41,982 nucleotides of DNA, taken from NCBI RefSeq assembly GCF_023684405.1, contig NZ_JAGSOI010000016.1, positions 1 through 41,982 of the forward strand, in the 5' to 3' direction. Both the position numbers and the translations under genes were made by a program. How positions within the stretch are numbered: the stretch's first letter is position 1; every line of letters starts with the position of its first letter. This document shows, piece by piece, positions 24,808-35,904 of this stretch. The notes beneath the pieces were generated by a model, which was given only the letters and a program-made list of their open reading frames with translations, was not told the origin of the DNA and ran no database searches. This stretch comes from Methanococcoides seepicolus. Its GTDB lineage: Archaea > Halobacteriota > Methanosarcinia > Methanosarcinales > Methanosarcinaceae.

Positions 24808-26112
24808 ATGGCGGATATTATAATTAAGAACGGTAATGTTCTGACAATGGACCCTGAGTTAGGGGACCTTAAAAACGGGGTTGTGGTTATAGATGATGGC
24901 AGTATAGTCGAGGTTGCCGAGTCAACTGAAGCGACAGCAGATACTGTTATCGATGCACGTGGCGGCGTCGTTATGCCGGGTTTCGTTAATACACATACCC
25001 ATGCAGGCATGACGCTTTTCAGGGGTTATGCAGACGATCTTCCGCTTGCGTCATGGCTTCAGGACCATATATGGCCGGCAGAAGCTGAGCTTACTGCGTC
25101 AGACGTGGTCGCGGGTACGAACCTTGCATGTCTGGAAATGATCAAAAGCGGAACCGTGGCCTTTGCGGATATGTACTTCTTCATGGAAGAGGTCGGTAAG
25201 GTCGTGGAGTCTTCAGGCCTAAGGGCTGCTCTTTCCTACGGCATGATCGAACTGGGGGATGCTGAAAAGGGGAAGAACGAACTTAAGAAAGGTAAAGGGT
25301 TTGTGAACGAGTGGAATGGAAAGGCAGACGGGAGGATCTCTGCAATGTATGGTCCGCATGCACCCAATACCTGTTCAAAGGATTTCCTCATTAAAGTAAA
25401 AGAACAGGCTGTTGCAGATAATGCTAAGATACATATTCATGTGCTTGAGACCGAGGCTGAACTGAACCAGATGAAGGAACAGTACGGTATGTGCTCTGTC
25501 AATATGCTGGATAGTATCGATTTCTTTGGACCTGATGTTCTTGCGGCACATTGTGTCTGGCTTTCTGATGGGGACATGGACATCCTGGCCAACAATAATG
25601 TCAATATCTCGCATAATCCGGTGAGCAATATGAAGCTGGCATCAGGTGTCGCACCGGTGACGAAATTGCTTGATAGGGATGCAAATGTCTGTCTTGGTAC
25701 TGATGGTTGTGCTTCTAATAATAATCTCGATATGTTCGATGAGATGAAAACTGCCACATTGTTGCAAAAGGTGGATACCATGGACCCAACTGCACTTCCT
25801 GCAAGGAAGGTGCTTGAGATGGCCACTATCAATGGGGCAAAGGCACTTGATATTAAGGGTGGGATGTTGAGGAAAGGTTATAATGCAGATGTTATAATTG
25901 TTGACATGAACAGATCCCACCTGACTCCGTTGTTCGATGTGCCTTCACAATTGGTATATTCGGCAGGCGGAAGTGATGTGAGGACTTCTATTGTCAATGG
26001 TAAGGTTCTCATGGATGATCATAAGGTGCTTTGCATGGACGAGCAGAAGATCATCGATGATGCTAAAGAGGCGGCTTCCGATCTGGTGTCAAGGGTCGAT
26101 GCCAAGAACTGA
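24808..26112 (+). CDS. dadD: 5'-deoxyadenosine/SAH deaminase (DadD/MtaD family)
   Basis: This is a 434-residue amidohydrolase of the TRZ/ATZ-MTA/SAH deaminase group. The zinc site is N-T-H63-T-H65-A-G-M, with H in I-H-I-H-V-L-E-T-E, A-A-H-C-V-W-L and the catalytic Asp in G-T-D-G-C-A-S-N-N. In Methanocaldococcus the homologue deaminates 5'-deoxyadenosine, methylthioadenosine and S-adenosylhomocysteine. The following gene is an SAH-hydrolase homologue 51 bases away. Together they fit the methanogen route SAH to S-inosylhomocysteine to inosine and homocysteine. Confidence 0.93.
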   Translation: MADIIIKNGNVLTMDPELGDLKNGVVVIDDGSIVEVAESTEATADTVIDARGGVVMPGFVNTHTHAGMTLFRGYADDLPLASWLQDHIWPAEAELTASDVVAGTNLACLEMIKSGTVAFADMYFFMEEVGKVVESSGLRAALSYGMIELGDAEKGKNELKKGKGFVNEWNGKADGRISAMYGPHAPNTCSKDFLIKVKEQAVADNAKIHIHVLETEAELNQMKEQYGMCSVNMLDSIDFFGPDVLAAHCVWLSDGDMDILANNNVNISHNPVSNMKLASGVAPVTKLLDRDANVCLGTDGCASNNNLDMFDEMKTATLLQKVDTMDPTALPARKVLEMATINGAKALDIKGGMLRKGYNADVIIVDMNRSHLTPLFDVPSQLVYSAGGSDVRTSIVNGKVLMDDHKVLCMDEQKIIDDAKEAASDLVSRVDAKN

Positions 26113-26163
26113 TGCGGGTCCGTTTTGTTATACAATATTTGAATTTATACTGGAGATCTAAAT

Positions 26164-27399
26164 ATGAGTGATAAAGATTTGATAGAATCCGGTGATATGA
26201 AGATCGGGTGGGTGCGCAGTCACATGCCTGTTCTTTCTATCATTCGTGAGAGCTTCGAACGTGAACAGCCTTTGAAAGGACATAAGATCGCAATGGCGTT
26301 GCATGTCGAAGCAAAGACCGCCGCTCTTGTGGAGGCACTTGCTATCGGTGGTGCTGAAGTTGCCATTACAGGTTGCAATCCGTTGAGCACACAGGATGAT
26401 GTTTCAGCAGCTCTCAATACGCGTGATAATATCAAATGTTATGCAAAGTATGATTGCTGCAGTGATGAATATTATGAGGCTATCGATAAAGTGCTCGATA
26501 TGAAGCCTGATATCACTATTGATGATGGTGCCGACCTTATCTTCAAGCTTCACACCGAGCGCACAGATCTGCTCCCAGGGATCCTTGGTGGCTGTGAAGA
26601 GACCACGACCGGTATTCACAGACTCAAGGCAATGGAGAAAGATGGTGCATTGAAGATGCCAGTTGTTGCGGTAAACGATGCAATGACAAAATTCCTTTTC
26701 GATAATAGGTATGGTACAGGTCAGTCAGCATGGGATGGTATCATGAGGACCACCAATCTTCTGGTTGCTGGAAAGACCGTTGTTATCGGTGGATATGGCT
26801 GGTGTGGTAAGGGTGTTGCAATGCGTGCTTCAGGACTTGGTGCGGATGTCATTGTGACAGAGATCGACCCTATTCGTGCACTTGAGGCTCGTATGGATGG
26901 TCACCGGGTCATGTCCATGGCCGAGGCTGCAAAGTATGGTGATATATTCGTCACAACTACGGGTAATGTCGATATCCTTTCAAAGAAGCACTTTGAGGTA
27001 ATGAAAGATGGTGCAATTCTTGCAAATTCAGGTCACTTCAATGTGGAGATCAATCTTGAAGAGCTGACTGCCATGGCCAGTTCTGTAAGGGCGGTCAGGA
27101 AGAATATCAAGGAGTACAATGTTGCGGGTAAGAGAATTAACGTTCTTGCAGATGGCAGACTTGTTAATCTTGCAGCGGGTGATGGTCATCCGGCAGAGGT
27201 CATGGATATGAGCTTTGCAAATCAGGCACTATGTGTCAAATATATTGCTGAGAACAAGCTTGAGAATGGTGTACATCCTGTACCGCATGATCTTGATATG
27301 TATGTTGCTGAACTGAAATTGAAATCAATGGGCATTGAAATTGATGAACTTGAACCTCATCAGACCGAATATATGGAAGGATGGGAGTGCGGGACATAA
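26164..27399 (+). CDS. ahcY: Adenosylhomocysteinase homologue, probably S-inosyl-L-homocysteine hydrolase
   Basis: This is a 411-residue NAD-dependent enzyme of the SAH-hydrolase family. Catalytic residues are present in N171-D-A-M-T-K176 and F-D180-N181-R-Y-G, and the Rossmann loop is G-Y-G-W-C-G-K-G at 210-217. It ends without the K-P-x-x-Y-R-Y tail of animal enzymes, as other archaeal members do. At the base-binding site, animal H-M-T-V-E-T reads H47-V-E-A-K-T52 here, so the adenine-contacting Glu is Lys. Given that change and the upstream dadD, the likely substrate is S-inosylhomocysteine, as shown for the Methanocaldococcus enzyme. Plain SAH activity cannot be excluded. A hairpin terminator sits on its stop codon. 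Confidence 0.92.
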   Translation: MSDKDLIESGDMKIGWVRSHMPVLSIIRESFEREQPLKGHKIAMALHVEAKTAALVEALAIGGAEVAITGCNPLSTQDDVSAALNTRDNIKCYAKYDCCSDEYYEAIDKVLDMKPDITIDDGADLIFKLHTERTDLLPGILGGCEETTTGIHRLKAMEKDGALKMPVVAVNDAMTKFLFDNRYGTGQSAWDGIMRTTNLLVAGKTVVIGGYGWCGKGVAMRASGLGADVIVTEIDPIRALEARMDGHRVMSMAEAAKYGDIFVTTTGNVDILSKKHFEVMKDGAILANSGHFNVEINLEELTAMASSVRAVRKNIKEYNVAGKRINVLADGRLVNLAAGDGHPAEVMDMSFANQALCVKYIAENKLENGVHPVPHDLDMYVAELKLKSMGIEIDELEPHQTEYMEGWECGT

Positions 27400-27439
27400 T
27401 TGTCCTGTAATTATTTTTTTAATTGTTTTTTTCTTTTTA
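27392..27439 (+). terminator. Hairpin plus T-runs after the SAH-hydrolase gene
   Basis: GGACA (27392-27396) pairs with TGTCC (27401-27405) around TAAT, which includes the TAA stop codon. T7 at 27414-27420 and further T-runs to about 27438 follow. This is a good intrinsic-type terminator for the dadD-ahcY transcript. Confidence 0.6.
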
Positions 27440-27954
27440 TCGTTTGATCGGTATGTTCAAAATTTAAAATTTCAGTGTATATATCTTCTTTTTTGATGCA
27501 TTCAAGTCATTGGTTGGTGATTTTCGGGGTCAAAGCTTATATAATGAGAGGCATATAATGGAAATCCCGAGAATGCAATATGCTAACTCTCTTTGCGGGT
27601 ATTGGTGCAACTTTATCTGTAAGTTGTTATTCAGGCTGAATAGTACTTTGCAAAGATCTGATTAGTGCGTTAGCGGTCTGATAAATGCGCTTGATATTGA
27701 TAAGGGCAGAATGTTCAATAATTCCATGTGAAAAAAGGGTTAACTTTGTAAAAAGTGAAAATAATCCTATAAATATGTATTGACAATTTCATACCTCTTT
27801 CATTTATATTTCAATATGTATTTTGTACGTGTGGATTGAGCACGTTCACTCAAAAAATATGCACGATGTGTAACCGGTATGCTTATATAGTAGTGTTCCC
27901 TTGTTACCTCGCTGTATGAGGCGGCATTTATGGTGCCAGTGCAGTAGTCACCGT
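27440..27954 (+). other. Long gene-free region with two TATA-like promoters, possible ncRNA
   Basis: No convincing protein gene lies here. Two identical GCTTATATA boxes occur, at 27535-27543 and 27881-27889. The second is 66 bases upstream of tRNA-Lys and could serve it. The first would start RNA near 27565 with nothing known downstream for over 300 bases. A 35-codon ATG frame at 27558-27665, with GAGAGG before it, begins before the predicted start site, so a noncoding RNA is as likely. CCCG near 27566 and CGGG near 27595 could pair. The strand choice follows the TATA boxes. Confidence 0.35.
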
Positions 27955-28031
<77 letters not shown>

Positions 28032-28077
28032 GCAATTCATGGATATATTGCTTGCATATTTTTTAGGAGGAGTAAAT

Positions 28078-28314
28078 TTGAGTAAGTTCAGCCTGCTTGA
28101 CCACGAATTAATCCCCCATCATGAAATTATGGATGAGGATGATCTGAAAACTGTCCTGACACATTATAATGTTGAAAGGGAACAGTTACCAAAGTTGAAA
28201 GTAACAGATCCTATCGCACAAGAGATTGGTGCGGAGCCTGGCAATGTTGTGAAGGTTATTCGCAAAAGCCAGACTGCAGGTGAAGCACTGTATTACAGAT
28301 ATGTAATAGAGTGA
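28078..28314 (+). CDS. rpoH: RNA polymerase subunit H (Rpb5 C-terminal domain)
   Basis: This is 78 residues from a TTG with AGGAGGAG just upstream, which rules out the longer frame from 28039. It begins S-K-F-S-L-L-D-H-E-L-I-P-H-H and has L-P-K-L-K-V-T-D-P-I-A, then V-V-K-V-I-R-K-S and Y-Y-R-Y-V, exactly as archaeal RpoH. It corresponds to the conserved jaw domain of eukaryotic Rpb5. It opens the rpoH-B''-B'-A'-A'' gene order typical of methanogens. A 186-base gap with a hairpin separates it from rpoB''. Confidence 0.97.
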   Translation: MSKFSLLDHELIPHHEIMDEDDLKTVLTHYNVEREQLPKLKVTDPIAQEIGAEPGNVVKVIRKSQTAGEALYYRYVIE

Positions 28315-28414
28315 AACGAGGTTTTAATATTTGAAATATCTTGTTTATTCTTTATCCACTTATTTTGGTTGCTTTTTAATGCATTGTTTCGAGGGTGCAT
28401 TCGACCGAGTTGAT

Positions 28415-28440
28415 ACTGTGACCGCCTATGTGGTCGCAGT
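28415..28440 (+). promoter_or_regulatory. Hairpin in the leader of rpoB''
   Basis: ACTGTGACC (28415-28423) and GGTCGCAGT (28432-28440) pair at eight of nine positions around GCCTATGT. It lies about 60 bases before the rpoB'' start, in an otherwise AT-rich gap. It may be a regulator site or an RNA hairpin that modulates read-through between rpoH and the large subunits. No T-run follows closely. Confidence 0.4.
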
Positions 28441-28500
28441 GACCGTTAATTCCACTAATTTTTCTTTCTAAAATCCAATTAACTAAAAGAGGGTGCTATC

Positions 28501-30186
28501 ATCGCGTTAGACACGAGCGTATTATCAGAAGCCTATTTCACAAAGGACAAGATTGTGCAGCATCACATTGACTCTTATGACAAGTTTGTCAAACATGGTC
28601 TTCAGAAGATCATTAATGAACAAGGTATAATCGAGACCGATCTCGAGGATATCTATGTCAAACTTGGTAAGATAAGGGTGGAACATCCAGTAGTAAAGGA
28701 AGCAGATGGTGCAATTGAGAAATTGTATCCAAACGAGGCAAGGTTGCGTAACCTTTCTTATTCTGCTCCTCTTTTCCTGGAAATGTCTGTTGTACAGAAT
28801 GGTGAGGAAGGAGAGCCAAGGGAGGCAAAGGTCGGCCAGCTTCCTGTAATGATCAAATCGGAGATCTGTAACCTTGTTGGCATAAGCGATGCCGAAATGA
28901 TCCAACATGGTGAGGATCCGCTTGATCCTGGGGGATATTTTATTGTAAATGGTACTGAACGTGTCGTGATGACACTTGAGGACCTTGCCCCTAACAAGAT
29001 CCTTACTGAGCTCGGTGAGCGTTACGGTGACTCCATCGAAGTTTCAAAGGTGTTCTCTCAGAGGAGAGGTTACAGGGCACTGGTAGTTGTGGAAAGAGGC
29101 AGGAAATCCCTTTTGGAGATCTCATTCCCATCTATATCCGGACGTGTCAACTTCATTACATTGATGCGTGCTCTGGGTGTTGAGACCGATGAAGATGTCG
29201 CAAAGATCGTTTCGACCGATCCTGAGATCATGAAGTTCATGTTCGAGAACCTCGAAGAGGCAGAGGTCTTCACAATAGAAGATGCTATTGAGAAGATCGG
29301 TGGTCGCGTGGCTTCCGGGCAGGCAAGGGAATACCAGATGAAGCGTGCGAACTATGTGATCGACCGTTATCTTCTTCCGCACCTTGGCAACGATCCTGCT
29401 GACAGAATACCAAAGGCACATTTCCTTGGTAGGATGGCAGAGTCATGTTTCGAGCTTGCTCTTAAAAGGCGCTCAGATGATGATAAGGACCACTACTCCA
29501 ACAAGAGGCTTAAGTTGACCGGTGACCTTATGGAAGATCTTTTCAGGGTAGCTTTCAACCGTCTTGCACGTGATGTAAAATACCAGCTTGAAAGGGCTAA
29601 CATGAGGAACAGGGAATTGAACGTAGCGACACTTGTGCGTGCGGATGTTCTTACAGATCGTCTTCAGCACCCCCTTGCCACAGGTAACTGGGTAGGCGGT
29701 AGAAGTGGTGTATCTCAGTTGCTTGACCGCACGGATTACATCTCAACTCTTTCTCACTTAAGGCGTGTCATTTCTCCACTTTCAAGGGCACAGCCTCACT
29801 TTGAGGCTCGTGATCTGCATCCTACTCAATGGGGACGCCTTTGTCCTTCAGAGACTCCCGAAGGTCCAAATTGTGGTCTGGTGAAGAACTTTGCCCAGAT
29901 GGTCGAGCTTTCTACTGGTATAGAGGATAAGGAAGTTGTTAAGAATATCATTTACGGACTTGGTGTAACTCCTGTGGAAATCTACGTTCCGGAAATTATC
30001 TTGGAATTGGCTGCCGATGTTGATTATGAGGAAGACCTGGAATTGACTCCTCATGATGAGGGCGAAGGACCTGCTGTAAAGGTTGAAACCAAGGCAGAGT
30101 CTGGGCCCAACGTTGTTGATTATCATAAGTACATGGATGAAAATGCCGATCCCGTGGGCGGCGATGAGACGGAGGTGCAAGAATGA
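28501..30186 (+). CDS. rpoB2: RNA polymerase subunit B'' (N-terminal half of beta), apparent ATC start
   Basis: This is 561 residues if read from 28501. It forms the protrusion, lobe and fork part of the second-largest subunit, with [12 protein letters not shown] near the end as in all Rpb2/beta chains. The frame is open from a TAA at 28480-28482, but no ATG, GTG or TTG occurs before GTG 28555. Starting there would remove the conserved-looking [12 protein letters not shown] that precedes it. ATC at 28501 follows GAGGGTG with five bases between, the normal place for a start. So either ATC is used, or the true start base is misread. It overlaps rpoB' by four bases (ATGA). Confidence 0.93.
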   Translation: MALDTSVLSEAYFTKDKIVQHHIDSYDKFVKHGLQKIINEQGIIETDLEDIYVKLGKIRVEHPVVKEADGAIEKLYPNEARLRNLSYSAPLFLEMSVVQNGEEGEPREAKVGQLPVMIKSEICNLVGISDAEMIQHGEDPLDPGGYFIVNGTERVVMTLEDLAPNKILTELGERYGDSIEVSKVFSQRRGYRALVVVERGRKSLLEISFPSISGRVNFITLMRALGVETDEDVAKIVSTDPEIMKFMFENLEEAEVFTIEDAIEKIGGRVASGQAREYQMKRANYVIDRYLLPHLGNDPADRIPKAHFLGRMAESCFELALKRRSDDDKDHYSNKRLKLTGDLMEDLFRVAFNRLARDVKYQLERANMRNRELNVATLVRADVLTDRLQHPLATGNWVGGRSGVSQLLDRTDYISTLSHLRRVISPLSRAQPHFEARDLHPTQWGRLCPSETPEGPNCGLVKNFAQMVELSTGIEDKEVVKNIIYGLGVTPVEIYVPEIILELAADVDYEEDLELTPHDEGEGPAVKVETKAESGPNVVDYHKYMDENADPVGGDETEVQE

Positions 30187-31997
30187 CTGAAGCAAAAGTC
30201 TTCCTCGATGGGGAATTTATCGGAACTCACGATGATCCGGTAGAGCTTGTCGAGAGTATAAGGGGGCAGCGCCGCAGTGGTATGTTGCCTGATCAGTTGA
30301 ATGTAACTCTTTATGAGGATATTCACGAATTAATCATAAGCTCTGATATGGGTCGTGCAAGAAGGCCTGCCCTCGTTGTTGAAGATGGTGTTCCGCTGAT
30401 CACTGAGGAACATATCGAAAAGCTCCGGGATGGCGAGATCTCGTTCCGTGATATCTTGAATATGGGTTTTGTTGAATATCTGGATGCTGAGGAGGAAGAG
30501 AATGTGTTCATTGGTCTTTATGAAAAGGACCTTACTCCTAAACACACCCATCTTGAGATAGACCCCTCCCTAATGCTTGGTATCTGTACTGGTATGGTCC
30601 CATATCCGGAGCACAATGCTTCTCCGAGGAACACCATGGGTGCAGCTATGATCAAGCAGTGTATCGGGGTTTCTTCATCCAACCTGAAACTCAGGCCTGA
30701 TACACGTGCGCATGTACTTCACTATCCGCAGAAGGCAATGACGCGTACTCAGACCTGTGATGCTATCCATTTCGATGACCGTCCGGCTGGACAGAACTTC
30801 GTTGTCGCTGTCATGTCCTACGAAGGGCATAATATTGAGGATGCACTGGTTTTCAATAAAGGTTCCATTGAGAGGGGTCTTGGAAGAAGCCACTTCCTGA
30901 GAACCTTTGAAGGTGAAGAACGCCGTTATCCTGGTGGCCAGGAAGACAAGTTCGAGATACCGGATTCTGAGTTCAGGGGTGCCCGTAGTGCAGAAGCATA
31001 TGCAAACCTCGATATTGATGGTCTTGTGAACCCTGAGACCGTTGTAGGTCCAAATGATGTGCTTATCGGTAAGACAAGTCCTCCAAGGTTCCTTGAAGAG
31101 CAGTCTGACTTTGGTATAACCATTGAACAGCGCAGGGAAAGTGCGATCACGATGCGCTCTAACGAGAAAGGTATCGTTGATACTGTTATTCTTACTGAGT
31201 CTATCAATGGTACAAGGCTTGCAAAGGTGAAGATAAGGGATGAGAGGATTCCTGAGATCGGTGACAAGTTCGCATCAAGACACGGTCAGAAGGGAGTTAT
31301 CGGTTTGATAGTTCCATATCATGATATGCCATTTACAGAACTGGGTATGGTCCCTGATCTTGTTATTAATCCTCACGCTATCCCTTCACGTATGACCGTT
31401 GCCCACGTTCTGGAAATGATCGGTGGGAAACTTGGTTCTATTGAAGGTCAGCGTATGAGGGGTACTGCATTCTCCGGTGATAAGGAGGATGGTATCCGTG
31501 CAGGGCTTCAGAAAAATGGTTTCTCGCACACAGGAAAAGAGGTGTTCTGTGATGGGGTTACCGGTAAGAAGATCCAGGCAGATGTTTTCGTTGGTGTTAT
31601 CCTTTACCAGAAGCTCCACCACATGGTTGCATCAAAGATCCATGCAAGGTCCAGAGGTCCTGTGCAGGTATTGACCCGTCAGCCAACTGAGGGACGTGCT
31701 CGTGAAGGAGGTCTTAGGTTTGGTGAAATGGAAAGAGATGTACTGATCGGACACGGTGCTGCGATGACCTTGAAGGAAAGGCTTCTCGATGAGTCTGATA
31801 AGGTCGTAGAACTCGTATGTGGACACTGTGGTATGGTGGCAACCTTTGACAGGACACGTAATATCAGATACTGTTCGAACTGTGGTGCTGAAACGGACAT
31901 TCACCCGGTGGAAATGAGCTATGCGTTCAAGTTGCTTCTTGATGAGATCAAATCCCTTGGGGTTGCTCCAAGACTTAGACTTGATGATGCGGTGTGA
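30183..31997 (+). CDS. rpoB1: RNA polymerase subunit B' (C-terminal half of beta)
   Basis: This is 604 residues. It contains the hybrid-binding and wall domains: [10 protein letters not shown] near the middle, [19 protein letters not shown], and M-R-G-T-A-F, with the C-terminal zinc site V-C-G-H-C-G then Y-C-S-N-C-G. These are universal second-largest-subunit motifs. The split from B'' by an ATGA overlap is the methanogen arrangement and keeps the halves in equal amounts. Confidence 0.97.
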   Translation: MTEAKVFLDGEFIGTHDDPVELVESIRGQRRSGMLPDQLNVTLYEDIHELIISSDMGRARRPALVVEDGVPLITEEHIEKLRDGEISFRDILNMGFVEYLDAEEEENVFIGLYEKDLTPKHTHLEIDPSLMLGICTGMVPYPEHNASPRNTMGAAMIKQCIGVSSSNLKLRPDTRAHVLHYPQKAMTRTQTCDAIHFDDRPAGQNFVVAVMSYEGHNIEDALVFNKGSIERGLGRSHFLRTFEGEERRYPGGQEDKFEIPDSEFRGARSAEAYANLDIDGLVNPETVVGPNDVLIGKTSPPRFLEEQSDFGITIEQRRESAITMRSNEKGIVDTVILTESINGTRLAKVKIRDERIPEIGDKFASRHGQKGVIGLIVPYHDMPFTELGMVPDLVINPHAIPSRMTVAHVLEMIGGKLGSIEGQRMRGTAFSGDKEDGIRAGLQKNGFSHTGKEVFCDGVTGKKIQADVFVGVILYQKLHHMVASKIHARSRGPVQVLTRQPTEGRAREGGLRFGEMERDVLIGHGAAMTLKERLLDESDKVVELVCGHCGMVATFDRTRNIRYCSNCGAETDIHPVEMSYAFKLLLDEIKSLGVAPRLRLDDAV

Positions 31998-32002
31998 TAA
32001 TA

Positions 32003-34654
32003 ATGCAGATGGACAATATGGTACCTTCAATACCAAAAAGGATCGGTGCGATCAAATTCGGTTTGATCTCTCCGCGCGAAGTACGTAAAATGAGCGTTAC
32101 ATCGATCATAACTGCGGATACCTATGATGATGACGGTTATCCGATAGACATGGGTCTTATGGACCTGCGTCTTGGTGTGATCGATCCTGGACTTAAATGT
32201 AAGTCCTGTGGAAGCCGTGCTGGTGAATGCCCTGGTCACTTCGGGCATATCGAACTTGTGGCACCTGTTATCCACGTTGGTTTCAATAAGATCCTTCGTA
32301 AGATCTTACGTTCGGTCTGTTGCAAGTGCAGTTCCCTTCTGCTTGAGGAAGGCAAGAAGAGGGACTTCCTTGAACAGCTGTCCAGGCAGAAGGATATGGG
32401 TCACCTTCCTGATGATGTTATCAATAATGTCTTCAAGGAAGCAAGGAAGTCAAAGACCTGCCCTTACTGTAATGAGGAGCAGCTCGATATAAAGTTCGAG
32501 AAGCCAAGTGAGTACATTGAGAATGGTCATAAGCTGACCCCTACCGAGATAAGGGACAGGTTCGAGAACATCTCGGATGATGATATCCGTGTAATGGGGA
32601 TGAACCCTGATACTGCCCGTCCTGAATGGATGATCCTTACAGTTCTTCCGGTACCTCCGGTCACTGTGAGGCCATCCATCACGCTTGAATCCGGTCAGCG
32701 CAGTGAGGATGATCTGACCCACAAGCTTGTGGATATCATTCGTATCAACCAGCGTTTCCAGGAAAATAGGGATGCTGGTGCTCCTCAGCTTATCATTGAG
32801 GACCTTTGGGAGCTTTTGCAATATCACCTTACAACTTATTTCGATAATGAGGTTTCAGGTGTACCTCCTGCCAGGCACAGGTCAGGAAGGCCGCTGAAGA
32901 CCTTGACCCAGCGTCTTAAGGGTAAGGAAGGACGTTTCAGAGGAAGTCTGTCAGGTAAGCGTGTGAACTTCTCTGCACGTACTGTGGTATCTCCTGATCC
33001 CAACCTTAGTATCAATGAAGTCGGTGTTCCCCTTTCTATTGCACAACATATGACAATTCCTGTAAGGGTCATTTCAAAGAACCTTGACCTTATGCGGGAA
33101 TATGTCCGCCGTGGACGCGAAGTTCATCCGGGTGCGAATTATGTTATCCGTGATGATGAACGTCGTATCAAGGTCACCGATATCAACAAAGAAGAACTTC
33201 TTGAGAAGCTCGAGCCTGGATGGACCATTGAAAGGCAGATGCAGGATGGAGATATCGTGCTGTTCAACAGGCAGCCTTCATTGCACAAGATGAGTATCAT
33301 GGCTCATCGCGTAAAGGTACTTCCTAATAAGACCTTCAAGCTCAATCCGGCTGTATGTCCGCCATACAATGCTGATTTTGATGGTGATGAGATGAACATG
33401 CACGTTCTTCAGACAGAAGAGTCACGTGCAGAGGCCAGTATCCTTATGCAGGTTCAGGAAAACATCCTTTCCCCGCGTTTCGGTGGTCCTATCATCGGTG
33501 GTATCCACGATCACATTTCCGGTCTGTTCCTTTTGACAAGGAATCAAAAGTTCATTAGTAAGAACGATGCACTGGAGCTTCTCCGTAAGTCTGAATTGCG
33601 TGTGCTTCCAGAGCCTGCTGGTCATCTTGAAGATGGTGAGCCTTATTGGGACGGAAAGCAGATCTTCAGTCAGATCCTTCCTAAGGGACTTTATGTCGAG
33701 TTCCCTGCGCAGGTATGTTTCAAGTGTGATACCTGTAAGAAAGGGGACTGTGAGTACGATGCTTATGTTGTCATCGAAGATGGTGAGCTGATCAAAGGTA
33801 CTATCGATGAGCAGGCTATTGGTGCGTTCAAAGGACGTGTTCTTGATAAGGTCGTTAAAGAATTCGGTACCACTGCAGGTGCACAGTTCGTAGATGATTT
33901 CACAAGGCTTGCTATCAGAGGTGTGATGCACACAGGTCTGAGCTTTGGTATCAGTGATGAGGATATTCCGCTAGAGGCCAAGGAAGGCATTGCTATAAGG
34001 CTACAGGATGCTGAAAAAGAGGTAGCTGAACTTGTTCAGGCGTATGAGAACAAGGAGCTTGAAGCTTTGCCGGGCAGGACCCTTGATGAGACCATTGAAA
34101 TGAGGATCATGCAGACCCTGGGTAAGGCAAGAGATGACACTGGTGGGATGGCTGACCAGAGTCTTGGTCTTGAGAACTCTGCGGTTATAATGGCAAGGTC
34201 TGGTGCTCGTGGTTCTATTTTGAACTTGACCCAGATGGCGGCTTGTGTAGGTCAGCAGGCGGTTCGTGGTGAGCGTATCAGGAGAGGATATGCAGGAAGG
34301 ACCCTCCCTCACTTCGATAAGGGTGACCTTGGTGCAGATGCTCACGGTTTCGTGAAGGCAAGTTACAAGAGCGGATTGAATCCGACTGAGTATTTCTTCC
34401 ACGCAATTGGTGGTCGTGAAGGTCTTGTGGATACTGCGGTCCGTACTTCCCAGTCAGGTTACCTTCAGAGGCGTCTTGTGAATGCGTTGCAGGATCTTGA
34501 GGTGCAGTATGATGGTTCTGTGCGCGAGACGAGAGGTGTCATTGTACAATTCAAGTACGGTGAAGATGGTATCGACTCCACAAAGAGTGATTACAGTAAG
34601 CCGGAGGCAATACACCGTGTTGTCAGGTCTGTTACAGGTAAGGAGGTGGCATAA
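32003..34654 (+). CDS. rpoA1: RNA polymerase subunit A' (N-terminal part of largest subunit)
   Basis: This is 883 residues from the ATG at 32003, six bases past the rpoB' stop with GGTGTGA upstream. It has the clamp zinc site C-K-S-C-G with C-P-G-H-F-G-H, a second C-C-K-C and C-P-Y-C pair, F-N-R-Q-P-S-L-H-K and the catalytic metal A loop [10 protein letters not shown]. The bridge helix region has [13 protein letters not shown] near the C-terminus. Its last base overlaps the rpoA'' start. Residue choice at the N-terminus (M-Q-M-D-N-M) leaves other Met starts possible. Confidence 0.97.
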   Translation: MQMDNMVPSIPKRIGAIKFGLISPREVRKMSVTSIITADTYDDDGYPIDMGLMDLRLGVIDPGLKCKSCGSRAGECPGHFGHIELVAPVIHVGFNKILRKILRSVCCKCSSLLLEEGKKRDFLEQLSRQKDMGHLPDDVINNVFKEARKSKTCPYCNEEQLDIKFEKPSEYIENGHKLTPTEIRDRFENISDDDIRVMGMNPDTARPEWMILTVLPVPPVTVRPSITLESGQRSEDDLTHKLVDIIRINQRFQENRDAGAPQLIIEDLWELLQYHLTTYFDNEVSGVPPARHRSGRPLKTLTQRLKGKEGRFRGSLSGKRVNFSARTVVSPDPNLSINEVGVPLSIAQHMTIPVRVISKNLDLMREYVRRGREVHPGANYVIRDDERRIKVTDINKEELLEKLEPGWTIERQMQDGDIVLFNRQPSLHKMSIMAHRVKVLPNKTFKLNPAVCPPYNADFDGDEMNMHVLQTEESRAEASILMQVQENILSPRFGGPIIGGIHDHISGLFLLTRNQKFISKNDALELLRKSELRVLPEPAGHLEDGEPYWDGKQIFSQILPKGLYVEFPAQVCFKCDTCKKGDCEYDAYVVIEDGELIKGTIDEQAIGAFKGRVLDKVVKEFGTTAGAQFVDDFTRLAIRGVMHTGLSFGISDEDIPLEAKEGIAIRLQDAEKEVAELVQAYENKELEALPGRTLDETIEMRIMQTLGKARDDTGGMADQSLGLENSAVIMARSGARGSILNLTQMAACVGQQAVRGERIRRGYAGRTLPHFDKGDLGADAHGFVKASYKSGLNPTEYFFHAIGGREGLVDTAVRTSQSGYLQRRLVNALQDLEVQYDGSVRETRGVIVQFKYGEDGIDSTKSDYSKPEAIHRVVRSVTGKEVA

Positions 34655-35814
34655 TGTCCATCAGTGAAGCTACTATCGATTCTATGATAAGCGGTCTTCC
34701 GCTTCCAAAGACGACACTTGCTACGTTAAGAAAGGATGTAGTGGATGTCGGTGTCACGAAAAAAGAAATGGAAGTGATCATCGAACGTGTCATGGCAGAC
34801 TATGAGTATGCATGTGTTGAGCCCTGTGAAGCGGTTGGTGTGGTCTCTGCACAGTCCATTGGTGAACCTGGTACTCAGATGACCATGCGTACTTTCCACT
34901 ACGCTGGTGTGGCTGAGATCAACGTTACGTTGGGTTTGCCACGTCTTATCGAGATCGTGGATGCAAGGAAGACTCCAAGTACTCCTATGATGACCGTTGC
35001 TCTTGTCAAAGAGTATGCTGCAGACAGGGAATTCGCAAGGAAGGTCGCATGGGAGATCGAAGCTACTCATATCGAGCATCTGGCGGACGTTACGACCGAT
35101 CTTGCTAACATGAACCTTATCCTCGATCTTAATGAGAAGATTCTTTTGCAGAGGGGCATTGGCGTTGAGGCCATTGCTGAAAAGCTTGAAGCTGGTCTTG
35201 GTGTAAAGGTAAAGATCCCCAGTGAGGTTGCAAATCAGATCATTGTGATCCCGAAGGAACCTTTGTACAGGGATCTGCTCCAGCTTGCCAAGAACATTCA
35301 TGGTATCACTTTGAAAGGTATTGAGGGTATCAAGAGGGTAGTCATCAGAAAAGATGGTGAAGAATACACTCTTTATACTGAAGGCTCAATGCTCAAGGAA
35401 ATTCTCGAAGTCGAAGGTATAGACCTTTCAAGGACTTCTACTAACAATATTGGTGAGATCTATGAAGTGTTCGGTATTGAGGCTGCTCGTTTTGCCATCA
35501 TTAAGGAAGCCAGTGACACTCTGCGTGAGCAGGGTCTTACTGTGGATATCCGCCACCTCATGCTTGTGTCAGACATCATGACCTGTGATGGAGAGGTAAA
35601 GCAGATCGGTCGTCACGGTATTTCCGGTGAGAAGGCCAGTGTGTTTGCCCGTGCAGCGTTCGAGGTTACTGTTAATCACTTGCTTGATGCTGGTATGCGC
35701 GGTGATATCGATGAGCTTAATGGTGTTACTGAGAACATTATTGTCGGTCAGCCGATCAAGCTCGGTACTGGTGATGTTCACCTGGTTGCAAGAAATCCTC
35801 TCAAAGACCTTTAA
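34654..35814 (+). CDS. rpoA2: RNA polymerase subunit A'' (C-terminal part of largest subunit)
   Basis: This is 386 residues. It holds the trigger loop and jaw: [18 protein letters not shown] (two residues of the family consensus follow as Y-A-G-V-A), then [12 protein letters not shown], and the closing M-T-C-D-G-E-V and R-H-G-I-S-G segments. The ATG shares one base with the rpoA' stop. No intein or insertion is present in any of the four large-subunit genes. Confidence 0.97.
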   Translation: MSISEATIDSMISGLPLPKTTLATLRKDVVDVGVTKKEMEVIIERVMADYEYACVEPCEAVGVVSAQSIGEPGTQMTMRTFHYAGVAEINVTLGLPRLIEIVDARKTPSTPMMTVALVKEYAADREFARKVAWEIEATHIEHLADVTTDLANMNLILDLNEKILLQRGIGVEAIAEKLEAGLGVKVKIPSEVANQIIVIPKEPLYRDLLQLAKNIHGITLKGIEGIKRVVIRKDGEEYTLYTEGSMLKEILEVEGIDLSRTSTNNIGEIYEVFGIEAARFAIIKEASDTLREQGLTVDIRHLMLVSDIMTCDGEVKQIGRHGISGEKASVFARAAFEVTVNHLLDAGMRGDIDELNGVTENIIVGQPIKLGTGDVHLVARNPLKDL

Positions 35815-35904
35815 GAGCATTAGGTTGCAACCAGAAAGTAGATATAAGGATTCAGATATTAGAATACAAATCTCAAATTGACAATATAGATGGGTTGATG
35901 TAAA

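Noticed and set aside
27558-27665. 35-codon ATG frame in the long intergenic gap
   Set aside because: Not called as a gene: the best TATA box would start transcription after its ATG, and the composition (many Cys, Leu, Asn) looks random. It is kept only as part of the ncRNA note.
28327-28339. ATATTT-G-AAATAT palindrome after rpoH
   Set aside because: It is a 13-base AT-only dyad in an AT-rich gap, so chance is a sufficient explanation.
35569-35820. Minus-strand 83-codon frame within rpoA''
   Set aside because: It lies wholly opposite a certain gene and shows no ribosome binding site or family match.
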